Source: Batillaria attramentaria
Lineage: Eukaryota; Mollusca; Gastropoda; Batillariidae
Assembly: GCA_018292915.2 (NCBI GenBank)
Contig: JACVVK020000141.1
Span: forward strand, 248,001 to 312,000
Direction: 5' to 3'
Length of the DNA stretch: 64,000 nt
In this document: piece by piece, positions 9,805-22,011 of the stretch
Layout: every line of letters starts with the position of its first letter
Numbering within the stretch: the stretch's first letter is position 1
The notes under the pieces: model-generated
Database searches by the model: none
Told to the model about the DNA's origin: nothing
Seen by the model: the letters and a program-made list of their open reading frames with translations, nothing else
Made by a program: the position numbers and the translations under genes

Positions 9805-12519
9805 GTAAGTTCCAGTCTTTAGTATTGGGGTACATGTATACAGATATAGCGAGATACAACCTACTTACCATTGAGGGTGGGTGGGCGTTTGTGAGTTTAA
9901 CGTCCTTTTCCACCACGTATGATTCAGCATTTGTTCGAAAATTCCTTTTTATACATGCAGGTGAAATCCACTGCCTGTCTAACCTTGCTCTGATGAATAA
10001 TTTGGCTTCATATTATGATAAATAATTTATGATTTTATGCTTCTCATATTCTCAGAGTGTCAAAACTTCATTTTGTATATATAGCAGTGCTCAGATTGAG
10101 AGTAAAGGTCAAAATCTATTGAAACCCCCTTTTGAACATGACAGTGTATCACTACTTGAAGTCAGCAAACCATCATTGAAAATGCATGCAGTTAAACTTA
10201 TGCGTTTCCGGGAGTAAATAATGTTTAATAATCAAGATCTAGATGTTTAGCTAAAAGAGAATGTGAGCAAGACTTCAAAACTTGTGTTGCAGGAGCACCA
10301 ACAGCAAAAAAGAAGAAGCCACCCAGACCATGTGTTTTTTGTGGGACATTTCAGAGCCAGCTTGTTCGGCACATTAAGCGTAAACATGGTGAGGAGGAAA
10401 GTGTTCAGGCAGCTTTGAAACTACCTCAGGCTGATCAACAAAGAGCGTTTGAGTCTCTGCGAAAGGAGGGAATCTATCAAAAAAATGTGGAAATCCAGGA
10501 GAAAAATGGTCATGCTGACTTGATTAGGGAAAGAAAACAGGGTAATTCAGACATTGTAATGTGTAGTGGATGCAAGGGATTCTTTAGCAAGAGAAGGATC
10601 TGTAAGCACAAGAAATACCACTGTTCACACAGTTCAAATCCACAAGCTGAAACAGTCAATTTTACGAGAGTTGTAACACCAGGGGTATCGGAGGAATTCC
10701 AGCGTGAAATTTTGGACAGGTTTCGGGATGATGAATCAGGACATTTGTGCAAAACAGACAAAGTCATTTTGCTGCTTGGTCAAGGGGCTTGGGCAAAGTC
10801 AGCGAAAAAGGAAAGGCGTGTTATCATGGGCGAAATGCGGATGCTGGCCAACCTCATACTGCAAATGCGAGTTGTTGCACAGTCACAGACTTTGACAGGT
10901 GAAGATGTGATCAACAGAAGTAACTTTGACACACTGACTGAAGCCATTCAGAATCTCACAAAGAAAGAACACTCTGGTGAAAAATCAGGATTGAAACTTG
11001 CTCTTGGGTATTCATTGAAGAAGACAATCACAGTAATGAAGGCCACTACACTCAGTTGAATGAGATGGACAAAGCTACTGAAGTTGAAAGATTTCAAGCT
11101 GTTCTGGACCTCAACTGGGACTTCATATTCTATGCAGCACAACTGGCCTGTGAACGGAGAAGGAACATGCTGCGGAAACCTCAGGACATGCCACTGGAGG
11201 AAGATGTGCAAAACTTCAAGGATTTCATTGTGTCAGAGATTGAGGTCATGCTGGAAGATGTTTACAAAGTATGGGATTACCATGATTTCGTGCAGCTGAG
11301 AAATTTGATAGTGAGCAGATTAACACTGTACAATGCCAGACGTGGTGGGGAACCTGCAAGGCTCACACTGTCAGAATGGAAAGAAGCAGAAGAGGGTCAC
11401 TGGGTGGACCCAGAACTTGCTGTGAAAGTCACTGATCCTCTGGATCAAGCTCTTCTGGGGGGCACCAAGCTGGCATATCAGGCAGGTAAAGGCAGCAGGA
11501 GACTGGTTCCTGTGCTGATTCCAAATGACACAGTGGAAGCTTTAAGGAAACTTGTTTCAGAAAGAAGAAATGCAGGAATACCTGAAAGCAATGAGTTCCT
11601 GTTTCCCAACACATGCAGTTCACATGATCATGTTTCAGGGTACAGTTGCATCAAGGCTGTCACAGCGGTCATGGGAGATAGACTGAAAAAGCCTAACTTA
11701 CTTATCGCAGACAAATTCAGACACCGTGCCTCCACTCTTTTTGCACTGCTTGATTTGCCAGAACAAGAAAGAGAAAGTTGGTACAGACACATGGGCCACT
11801 CAGCGGCTATCAACAAAGACGTGTATCAGTGTCCACTTGCCATTACAGAAATGACACGAGTTGGTGGATTTTTGAGTAAACTTGACTCCCAAGGGAAGAA
11901 AGCTGTTTCATGCAGACAAGCTTGTACAGCAACTTCCGATGACTCGGCCATCTTATCACCATCAACGGGTGAACCAGCGTCACCTGCACCCATCAGATCA
12001 GCTTCTCAGGATGCATCATTCACCCCATCGCCTGCACCCATCAGATCGCCTTCTCAGGATGCGTCATTCACGTCATCACCTGCACCTGTCAGGCCATCCT
12101 CAGAGGATTTAGGTGTCTCATCAACAAAGGCAGCCACTATGTCCACTCCTCCAAACTGCTCATCTGGAGAGGAAACCGAGGAACACGGTGAACCAAGAGA
12201 AGATGCCACTGCATCCAAAGCGTCTGGTACAGTGAATGTCTCAGCCAAATCTTCAAAGAAGAGACAGTACATGCAGTGGAATGAAGCTGACTCAGAGAAT
12301 GTTGCTTGTTACTTTGAAAAGTATATAAAGGCAAAAGGAACTGGATCCAAGGGACCATTGCCTGGGGTGAAGGATGTTGCAGCATTTTTGAGGAAATTCC
12401 AAATTTTTCAGCAACTGGATATTCCAGAAAAGCAGAAGATAGCTTTGGTAAAAACCAAGGTTTTCAATGAAAGAAAAAAGTACAGAAGTTATGTTCAGGA
12501 TATGTTTGAGTCATACTGA

Positions 12520-13064
12520 AGTAGAAAATGACTGATATTTTCCATCACGCCTGTTTTTTTATTATGTGTGGCTCTGTGGGATATATACTGAGTACTGCTG
12601 TTTAGTCCCTAGGATCATGGTGTATGCCCCAAAAGGTGGGTTATTTCTGTGTGTACTATGATTCGGTCTCCCTTGGTTCAATCACTGGCATTGTTCTTTC
12701 AGTTCCCCCGTAATGTCTACAGTGTTGTTACTGTTAATTTGTGGGCCATTGTTGGAAATGGTTTGGGGGCATAGCAGATGAGAGTTTGATCATCGGCAGT
12801 TCATGCACTTTTTGAGACTCTAATGACCTCTGTCCGTGCCATTGTCATTACTCCTTGTTTTAATCAAACTACATGTAGAAAGGGCTACACCCCCAGTTGG
12901 TTTATATGTCAGATAAATTCCAACTCTGCAGAGAAAGCAGCCAGGTTGCAGATTTTCGGTATGTGACCAAGTGGAAGGATGCTCTTATCCCATGTAAAAA
13001 CCTGAAAACATGGCAATTTATATAGTCATAAATTTACATTAGAAGCAAAGTACCTTCAAGGTTT
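12520..13064. other. 3' flank of recombinase gene, no further feature seen
   Basis: The AT-rich, non-coding sequence follows the stop codon at 12517-12519. No clear AATAAA was found close to the stop. Confidence 0.5.
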
Positions 13065-13154
13065 ATATTTGTTGTAATGGTCACTTAGGGTGACATTTGG
13101 TCACCTCAAGGCCCATTGCTAATGTACTTTAGCATTAGGGTGACCAAAAGGTGG
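13065..13154. repeat. Right copy of ~90 bp direct repeat flanking the recombinase gene
   Basis: It matches 7061-7150 (TTAGGGTGACATTTGGTC, AAGGCCCATTGCTA, GGTGACCAAAAGG) at about 85%, in direct orientation 6 kb away, on the far side of the recombinase gene. Confidence 0.8.
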
Positions 13155-13159
13155 CTGTA

Positions 13160-13912
13160 AGAGTGTTGTATATTGACTGGCTAGCAAGAGCATTCATATT
13201 ATCTTGGCAAAAACATCTGCCTTGTCATTTACATGCTGTCTGAGCAATGCTGTTTTTCAGCCGTGATTGCATTTGATTTGGTATCCAGCATGCAAAACAC
13301 AATAAAACACGCATAGAGACTTGAAAGACTGCGTGTATTTTCTTGTGTTCTTTAACAAAAATTGAGAATGTGTATGGGTCTCCCTCTCTCTCTCTCTCCC
13401 TCTCTTGTGTGTGTGTGTGTGTGTGTGTGTAAACTGCACAGAGTACTTGGCAACCTCTGTGTTTTAAAGGATTCAATGAGAAAAGTATGGGCCACACATG
13501 AACCCTGCCATCCGAATGGGAATAATTTTTTTTCAAGGTATAACAAATTTTAATCATGATCATTTTTAATACTTCATATGCTGATTTATATCACATATAA
13601 TATTCATCTGTTTCTTCAAACGTGTATTCATTTGCAAGAAACATGTCAAATACACAACAAAACACAGAGCATTAGCAAATACACTGACCGTCTGAGTTGT
13701 CAGGGTGGAAGACCTGGTGGCGTTTAGGGATTCAGGGAGCTTTTAGGAAGTTTCAAGGGAAAAAAGTTAGACACAGGATGCCAGGTGAATGTTAATAAAC
13801 ATACACATAGTGGAAACACTTTTCTATCACATAAAGAGATGCCAAGTTAAAATGGTTAACATTATTTATCACTTTTAAAAAAAGTTATGCTCAGATGAAT
13901 GGTGCGGGTGGC

Positions 13913-13946
<34 letters not shown>

Positions 13947-15480
13947 CCGACATGGCCATGCGCGTCTGCAATGTTTATAGCGACTTTGATCAGTAAAGTT
14001 TCAATTTGAAATGAGAGTTTTTACACTTTGATTCCTATTTGCAAGTACGATTTTTTTTAATTATTAATTTTTTAAACGAATATCTTGAGTTTTAAGGACC
14101 GGCTTTCACGAATTAGACAGTTATTTACCAATGCTGAGTAACTGTAAGGCCACTCATTTCTATGGGCCATTGGTAGGGTCAGTCTGTGTAAAGGTCTACG
14201 TAAGGGGTAAAAGCAACAAAAAAATATGAGGTCGACACAATGACACAATTTTCTTGTGACTCGGGTTCGCCCTAAGTGTTATGAAAAATTAAAAATCCTT
14301 AAGGTGACCGGGTAAATTTGCTATATTCTAAAAGAAACTATTTTGAAAGGCATGGAAACTACTGCAAGCAGTACTCACTTTGAGTAACACGGACCTGTCA
14401 GTTTTAGTTTCTCTTGCTGATTAGAGAGAGAGATACCAGTGGTCACCCAAAGGGCAATTTTTACAGAGGTCCACCTAAAGCCAAATTAATATATATATAT
14501 ATATATATATATATGGTCAAGAGTACAGAGGTGAGTCGACTGCTCAAAATGGCTACCCATTCACATGAATGATGCTACAAATTGTTTAAAAAGCATGCAC
14601 AGTTGTCTACTTTGGCTCACTTGTTCAGTATAAATCAGAGTTTCAAACAGTGAGAATTGGATGTGGTACATTTATTTCTTGCGTTTAAAACTCTGGGTTT
14701 TGGCGAAAAATCGGTGATTGCAGTGGAAGAAAACGTGACAGAAAATACTTGCGATCGCTTAAGTGTTTTTTGAGAAACATGGAGAACGGTCAGTGACCCT
14801 TTGCTGTCTCCAAATGCTCAAACTGCCTTTATTTCAGTCGGCATAATGGCAGGTGTCAAATATTTTCCGTTTTTTTAGAAAATGACTGAAAATGTAGGCA
14901 CGTTTGGACATAACGTCGGCGTAAACTTCCGATGATCAACATCGACCACCGAGGTCGAACGTACTTTTGTCCTGCGAAAACCTAACTTGCATGATCTCAG
15001 CATCGTTTTTTCACTCTTTATTTTTCATGGAAGAACACCGATATATATCGTGTTGTTGAAAAGAAACTTCGTGTTGATTTCCGAAGACCCGACGGTGTGT
15101 TAATTTTACTGTTATGTTCACGCGAGAAAAAATCGATCGCTAACTCGGGTATGAGATAAATTCAACCAGCGACCATTTCAAACACAAGCTAGAAGCATGA
15201 TTTCTTTGAGCCGATGACTTTGATTACCGTCACTGGAGGAGGCAGCCGATAATCCCGAGGGTAAGTTTTAAGTGTTAAGTGTTATCTTCAGACAAATCTA
15301 GTCAACTCAGCAGCAAAAAGTGAATAAACACAAAGAGTCTGTGTTCTTGTGCATTTTGGAATACTGCTGACACAGCGGCAATGGTAAACTCGATGTTAAT
15401 GTGGTGATTGGTATCAACAACACGTGGATGTTATCCTTGTCGTGATTCTAATCGATACAGCCATGGAGACATTGTGGTTT
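13160..15480. other. Non-coding stretch with microsatellites
   Basis: It holds (CT)n then (GT)n at 13381-13430, (CA)n at 13914-13942 and (TA)n at 14489-14514. The remaining sequence shows no recognisable protein, RNA or element ends. Confidence 0.6.
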
Positions 15481-17340
15481 AGGTTGTAAACGTTATGTTC
15501 ATGACTCTGTTACAAAGTTGTGTATTCAGCAACAAAACAATGAATGCCTTAGGTATTTTTAGGTGGAAAGCTACTCAGAAAAAGATCCTTGCGGGGAGTA
15601 AAGCTTTCTTATGTAAAATTTCAGATGTCTCTGGTTTGAACACAACTTTACTCACAAACGAAGGTCGTCAGCATTATGTTCAAACTCATACGACGATAAT
15701 TCTAGCACCAAACAAAAATAAAATATCCTGCTAAACATCTTTGGAATAATTTTTCTCCCAGGAGTCTTGAAAATTTCCATTCAAACACATTTTTGTGTGT
15801 TCATCTGTTTGTTTATTGAAGTAACTTTACACACCCGTACCCAGATTCATGCAGTTGTTATATTGTACAAACAACAACTTGGCATTCCTTCATTTTTTTA
15901 ATGGCCAGAAATAGAGGATAGCGAAATTATGTGTTTTTTATTCATGACTGTGTTTTTTTTTTTTTCCAGGATCACACCAATAGAAATGTGCAGGAGCTGT
16001 TTGTGTTTGAACACACTTTATACACAGACAGTGGGTTTCAAGTTATGTTCAGTAAAAGGTTACATTTTTTTCCTCTGCTGTACTGAAAATGATATGTATT
16101 CACTATTTCCTATGCTGTGAGCCCCTTTTGATTATAGCAGTTTGTATACATCATCCCTGTGTGTGTTTGAGTGAAAGCTGTTGCATGATGTTTTGTCAAG
16201 TTAAGTTCCAGCAACTTGAAAATGACAGTTACAATTTTATTCTGCTTTTAAAATCATATTTTTGTGAAGAGAATGTGTACCTTTCGATTAAAGCCACTTC
16301 CTGGTAAAACATTTTTTTGTTCCGTTTCCTCTTGTTTGATTTTGACAGTCTCAAATGAGTCTGTCACAGTGTAGTGTTATGTTCAAAGTTGCGTAAAGTT
16401 ACATTCATGTAGCTTGAGATAGCAATTATCTATGGGATTAAGCTTAAAATCATACTTTGAGGGGGTTAAAGAGTACCTCCCATTGAACCACACTTACTAC
16501 AACTGATATGTTTTGTTCTTTTTCCTTCTGGTTGACTTTAGCTATCTGAAATTTGTCTGTCACAGTGTAATGTTGTGTTCAAGTGTGTCAAGTTATGTTC
16601 AGATAGCTGGATATGATAATAATTCATGTGTTAAATCTGTTAGATACATTTTTGTGTGACTAAGGTGTATTTACCATGAAAACAAAGTCACTGGTAATAT
16701 ATTTTTTTGTACCTTTTCCTTCTGTGTGACTTTAAAAGTTTGGAATGAGTCTGTCATGTTGTAATGTTATGTTTAAGCATGCTCAGTTCTTTCTTTGATG
16801 ACTTTATTCAGGGACACAGTGAAGTAGCAACCGTTATTTTTGATTTTGCATGTATTTCAAGGGTCAGTCCTTAATTTTACTGGGAAACAATAATAACTGG
16901 AATAAAATGTTTAGCTTTTTAAAGGGTTTTATTGACATGTTCCGTCAAGCAGAAAACCAGAAACATTTGAATCCATTTCTGTTCACGTATCATTTATTAT
17001 AGTTCATGTATTGCACTACATTATTATTGAGTAACCAAAACAATGTTCTTAAGAAGTTTTTATTGACCAAACAGTATCAGTACTCTGTCATAATGGTGCT
17101 CATTTCAGTTTAGCATGCTGCTTGATGTAAAGTTATGTTCACACCACTTTTTCATTGTATTTCTTTGCATCTGGTGAGTCTTTCCTTCTCTTTTGTAAGA
17201 TTGTTGAAGGTTAAGCCTTCAAAATAAAAACACAAAATGCAAACAACATCACTGGTTTGTTTTTGCCTTGAAATTTCAAGTCTGCAAAATTGTGACAGTG
17301 TTTGATGTTATGTACAAACTCACAACTTATTTTTTCAAAT
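15480..17340. repeat. Diverged tandem repeats marked by TTATGTTCA
   Basis: Units of roughly 190 bp (about 16310-16500, 16505-16695, 16700-16890) share a T-rich start, GAGTCTGTCACAGTGTAGTG-like sequence and a TTATGTTCAAG segment. Further TTATGTTCA motifs occur at 15494, 15677, 16043, 17134 and nearby. No coding potential was seen. Confidence 0.55.
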
Positions 17341-17499
17341 ACGGCCAATCGACAACTTGTATGAGAAAATCAGATACGGTGAAGATTGCTTATGACAAGA
17401 CACACCAAATTCATATAAAATAGTTTGTTTATCACTTTGCTGAAAACTGGGTACTCATGTCACACTCACTCGACTCAACTCTGTACTCCTTGGGGGACC

Positions 17500-17800
17500 A
17501 TATATTATAAAATATATATATATATATATACCATAATATATATTATTATGGGTGTATATCAGGATGGGGCAAACAAGAAAAAGGCCAGTACAAATCATCA
17601 CCTAGATACACTACATGTACTGTCGTAACTCTAAATAGAAAAGCCCCCCCCCCCCCACCCATCCAAAAAAAGCCCAAGCCACCCCCCACCCCCCATGTAA
17701 AACAGGTAGAAAACACAGCCACAACAAAGGAAAAAAATTCTTTAAAACAGAGAAAGAAAGAATTTCTCAACACCACCCCCCCCCCCCCCCCAAATAGTCA
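17500..17800. repeat. (TA)n and poly-C rich low-complexity block
   Basis: A TA run lies at 17512-17545, with C-rich tracts at 17644-17700 and 17774-17792. No gene was seen. Confidence 0.8.
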
Positions 17801-17899
17801 TCACACGCCCTTGCTGATTCTCCTTCTAGTTGTATGTATTTGTAGAAATCAGCTACATCTTGGCAAGTTGGCAGTACATTATCCCTGTCGAGCTGTACC

Positions 17900-18890
17900 T
17901 TTTGCAATGATTGCAATGATGGCTAAAGATGAGACAAAATCATACCAACTTGCCTTAAACCAGTCAAGGAAGAGTTCTGCATCTCGACGTGCCTCAAGGT
18001 CTGTCAAGCCATACGTGACGTTCTTGATTTCTGCACACAGTTTCAATGCCGCTCCAAGGTTCTTTGCTAAATTTGGCTTCTTGAAATTTTCCTATGTATT
18101 TCGCAACTTTAACTAACTAGCTTTTCACTTTTTTCACGTGACAGCACATCAGTGAGATTTCTTAGTCAGTGTGATTCTCTCATCATCAGAAGAAGTCTGC
18201 CTAATTCTCTCATCCTACTTGACACATCGCCATGTGTATGCTCCTCTACGTCTCGCCTGCCAAACTTGCACGTTCCGTACTCTACAATGAGCTGGTCACC
18301 CTTTACACACTTGGAAAAATCATCATCACGCATTCTAGAGAGAACTTGAACCTAAAATGCTTTTTTTTTTTTTTTTTTTTAGCCTGAAGGCATGGGCAGG
18401 ATACACCTACTGTCACTATGTCCTCTTTTCTTTTCACCTTCTGATGCCAAAGCAAATTTTTGAGTGAGCAGAGGTGGTTTTCTTTGGGTACAGAGCTTTG
18501 CATTTCGTACATGGCAACAGATCTGTTGCAGATTTACTCCTGTATTTTGGAATAAGGTCCTTTTCTAGATTGTCCTAGTCTTTGAAACAGTTCAAATTGT
18601 GTTCGAAATCTCCTTTATTCACCAGAATACTCCAGGCTTCTTTTCAGTCTTTTGATAAATGTTGGTAGATTCAATGCATGTGCAACTTCAGCTGGGTCCT
18701 TGTGCCACCTCATTAGATGTCTTGACATCTTGATAAAGAACTTGCTGCAGAACCCAAAAAACCAACAATGGCGCTTGTTCCATCTGCCCCGTCGTCCAGT
18801 ACTTTCACCGCGAACCCTGTGCACACACACCACAACCAGTGAAACTAAAAATTCAACCATTTTTTTTTTTCTTAACAACAATGTTGCCAC
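17900..18890 (-). pseudogene. Decayed second copy of the recombinase N-terminal region
   Basis: Minus-strand segments in different frames follow the domain order of the gene at 10.3-11.0 kb. A finger-like FCSKFFIKMSRHLMRWHK and DPAEVAHALNLP lie at 18610-18790, CTKCKALYPKK with AHSKIC at about 18430-18515, MRDDDFSKCVKGDQLIVEYG at about 18250-18345, and a helical LTDLEARRDAELFLDWFK segment at about 17955-18100. Stops and frame changes separate them, and no catalytic domain follows. It is a relative of the 7.6-12.5 kb gene by motif spacing (finger, finger, RDDE-like block); whether it was mobile is inferred. Confidence 0.65.
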
Positions 18891-19029
18891 ACAAATCTAC
18901 ATCCCCTTGTGGAATATCAATCGTTGAACTGTCCTTGACTATGGGCAAGCTTACATTCATTAACAACAAAGCATAACTGGATAATGCAGAACAACAAATC
19001 TAGAGGAAGGCAACCTACATGGATGGTTC

Positions 19030-20083
19030 GCTTCTCCCCTCTCTGTCGGGCAGTCTACAGATTCCTCACTGGAACTGGAAAGCACTCTGCAAGAAACAAC
19101 GCACTCATCTAAAACACCCAACTATCATTCTGATGACAAACTCACGGCCATTGAAAAGTATGGCTGGCTGAATTTCTAGACCAAGAACAAAGGGCAAGCT
19201 GTTGAGGGGGGAGGGGGGGGGGGCCTGAGGAGGAGAGGAAGGGGGATGGAGAAGGCGACAGAGAGGGAGGGGGGGGGGGGAGACGGAGAGCGAATTTCTA
19301 AACTGATCCAAACACAAAGGGCAACTGGAGAGAGAGAGAGAGTACAAATATACCGATTTCTTCCTTTGGCAGCCTTGAGTTCTCTTCTATTGCTAGACCT
19401 GTGTTGTTTTGTCTTCTGCCAGTCCTGTTCATTTTTCTACCACAAGTTGAACACAGAGGTGTTAAGGAGAACGGTCGTTGATGATCACTGAAAAGAACAA
19501 AGCCACATGAGTACAACAATCTAGATGGACCTTCTTGATGGTTCTGGTCAAGTATAGATATCTTTGTCCTAAAACTTTCTGATGATTTACTGCAGTGCAT
19601 TTCTAGATTTTCATTGTTCGCTTTTTCCCATGTCACTAGTGTTATTATTTACATGGGTGATTCTTTTTTTTTTCTTTTCTCTGGCGTGTGGTCTACAGAT
19701 AGCTCACTGGAACTGGAAAGCACTCTGCAAGACACAACACACTTAATCTAAAACACCCAACTATCTTTTTTAATGACAAACTCATGGCCATCAGAAATAT
19801 GGCTGGTTGAATTTCTAGATCAAGAACAAAGGGCCAGCTGTTTAGAGAGAGAGAGAGTTGAGCTGGGAAGGAGTGGGTGAGTTGGGGGTCGGGGGAGGGG
19901 GGGGGGGGGCGGGTGCGACAGTGAGAAGAAGAGAGAGAAAGTGAGTTTGGGTGGACTAGCTGAATTTCTAAACTGATCCAAGAACAGTGGGCAAACTGGA
20001 GAGAGAGAGACAGACAGACAGACAGAGAGAGAGGGAGTTCAAATATACCGATTTCTTCCTTTGGCAGCCTTGAGTTCTTTTCT
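19030..20083. repeat. Tandem ~640 bp units, second one interrupted by the LINE
   Basis: Unit 1 (about 19041-19660) and unit 2 (about 19684-20083, continuing at 26740-26875) share CACTGGAACTGGAAAGCACT, CTAAAACACCCAACTATC, AGAACAAAGGGC and TTCTGCCAGTCCTGTTCAT. G-rich and GA-rich tracts fill the middle of each. Unit 1 preserves the uninterrupted target site. Confidence 0.85.
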
Positions 20084-20204
20084 TTTTTTTTTTTTTTTCA
20101 CTTTTTTTTTTTTATTATTTTTTTTTTTTTTGACATATACACATTTCATAGAGAAATAAAAAAAAGAAGACAGCAACAAACAAAAGCAAAAAAGGTGGAC
20201 AAAA

Positions 20205-20238
<34 letters not shown>

Positions 20239-20490
20239 GCATACTATGTAAACTTAACTGAGGAGGGTCATGGACAAAGGCAAAAGAAAAAAAAATTCAT
20301 TTAAAAAAAAAAAATTAAAAAAAAAAAAAAAAGTACCAATCGTTCACTGCTCCACTATCACACAAAAGGGGTATTTACGTTAGTAAAAGAAGCAACATAG
20401 GGAGTATGCATCCGCCAGGGGACATAACTTCTTGCATCAAGCAGTGCATAATTTTATCCGTAGTTATGTCCCCTGTCTGAACGTTGACAC

Positions 20491-22011
20491 TCAAAAGAGG
20501 AGCTGTTTGTATGGCAGCCACAGCAGGTCAAACTGTAATCTTTTGTTTTTTTTACGTGAGAGGGCCTCCTCAGCTTTGAATCTGCACCGAAGCTGATTAA
20601 AAAAACCCTGACTACTTGGACATACATCCTGTAGCTTACATTTATACACAAAGAACTTAGCAAAAAGAATAATAAAATCTAGCACTTTATCAGTTACAAC
20701 ATTCTCTTGCACCCCAAACAGCACCAATTCTTCACTGAAGGAAAACCTCTCACAATGTACACATTTACTATGTAGCATCACCAACACATCGGTCCAAAAA
20801 CGTTGTACGACCTGACAATGCCAGAACAGGTGAGAAATAGTTTCGTCCTCAAATTTACAAAACTTGCATTTAGGGCTATTTACCAGTTTGCACATGGACA
20901 GATATTTACCAGTTGGGATAATGCGATGCAGAGTTCGAAACTGGAACCACTGAAGCTGTACATCACAAGTGGTTTTGAAAGGCTTGGCGTAAATGCATTT
21001 CCAATCCAACCCTTCAAATGTGTTATTCCACTTTGTCGCAGACGTTGGTAAGGTGGCATCATTAAGAAGAACTGATTTAACAGCCTGATTACCTCTGTGG
21101 ATACAACGCCAAACTCCACTTATAACATTGTTACATGCGACCAATGGAAGTCCCACTTTCAATTGGAAGTGCCTTAATGCCTGGATAATGCCTTGGTACA
21201 TCAAAAAATTGGTCCCTGTCACAGTTACATATTTTTCCCTGAACTGCTGAAAGGTCAGGAAGTTTCCATTACCGCTGACCAAATCAATTACTTGAAGGAT
21301 GTTGGAGTCCACCCATTCCTTTACATGAACTACTTGCTTATCTCTAGTGATATTTACATTAAAGTGGATTGGTTCAGCCATGAAGTCATTCGCATCTTTC
21401 AGGGTATACATGTTACATAATTTTTTGTAATGTTTGGCAACATCATGCCAAAAAGGATTGTGTACACTTCGCATGACCAAATTGGCATATTCGCCACCAA
21501 ACTTATACAAATTCCCAAGCAGAGGGTAGAAAGCAATACATAATTGAGCGAAATCTCCATCTACTCGAAGACGTCGTAGCCAGCTTAATTTCAAAGTAGA
21601 AAGAAAAGAATAGACGTCACACATCTTTAGACCTCCCTCATCATATGGTCTGCAAAGAACAGACTTTTTTATTTTATTACATTTGCCTCCCCAAAGAAAT
21701 CTAAATAAAATTTGATCAAGTTCTTTCAGAAAGGGAGCAGGAGGGTCTGGTAGGTTCACAAACAAATAGGTCAATTTTGATACAATTAGGGTTTTTATAA
21801 TTGTAATTTTTCCGAACGGAGTAATTTGCCTCTTTTTCCATCTTGCCAAAGTCTTTCTAACTTCATTTAATTTTCCATTATAATTTATTTCACACATATC
21901 ATTGATTTTAATTGAGAATGTAATTCCAAGAACTCTGAAAGTACCGGGATCCCAAACAAAATTTCTATCTCTCATAAATTTACATTGCAGTTCCTCCTGC
22001 TCCCTATCCAA
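20491..22011 (-). pseudogene. LINE ORF2, C-terminal part
   Basis: It continues the RT thumb and C-terminal domain: RVLGITFSIKI, NGKLNEVRKTLARWKKRQI, LFRFLWGGK, ending with a Cys/His motif CKFCKFEDETISHLFWHC. The reading frame is open to a stop at 20491 but out of frame with the RT block upstream. Confidence 0.85.

Larger units (their letters stand above)
9230..10320. repeat. Tandemly duplicated exon/intron unit (~430 bp)
   Basis: The block 9230-9610 recurs at 9655-10012, covering the acceptor, the exon, the donor and downstream intron (GTGAAATCCACAGCCTGTCT against GTGAAATCCACTGCCTGTCT). The intron end GAGCAAGACTTC..GCACCAACAGCAAA at 9568-9610 recurs at 10263-10310, where it is the live acceptor of the last exon. 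At 9568-9610 the acceptor reads GCCG instead of GCAG and is dead. Confidence 0.8.
7598..12519 (+). pseudogene. Zinc-finger tyrosine recombinase (Crypton-like), one frameshift
   Basis: Proposed exons: 7598-7624 (MAATMQDEN, donor GTAAGT), 8557-8697 (MSDIPESVSDSDSADY), 9285-9372, 9715-9804 and 10293-12519. The phases close if exon 3 uses the second AG of a CAGAG acceptor. The last exon starts with a basic tract and a C2H2 finger (CVFCGTF...HIKRKH) and a second Cys/His finger (CSGCKGFF...KKYHC). Next comes a helical core-binding region, then a tyrosine-recombinase-like catalytic domain: Arg in NARRGGEPARL (about 11332), a Lys hairpin near KGSRRLVPVLIP, KFRHRAST (11712-11735), HMGH (about 11788) and Tyr in NKDVYQ (about 11824). 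The usual first His of HxxR is Asp. A Ser/Pro segment holds three ~16-residue repeats (SPAPIRSPSQDASF) before a basic C-terminal domain. A one-base loss near 11040 ends the first frame at 11059 and the second continues to 12519. It is mutated or mis-sequenced, otherwise well preserved. Confidence 0.75.
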
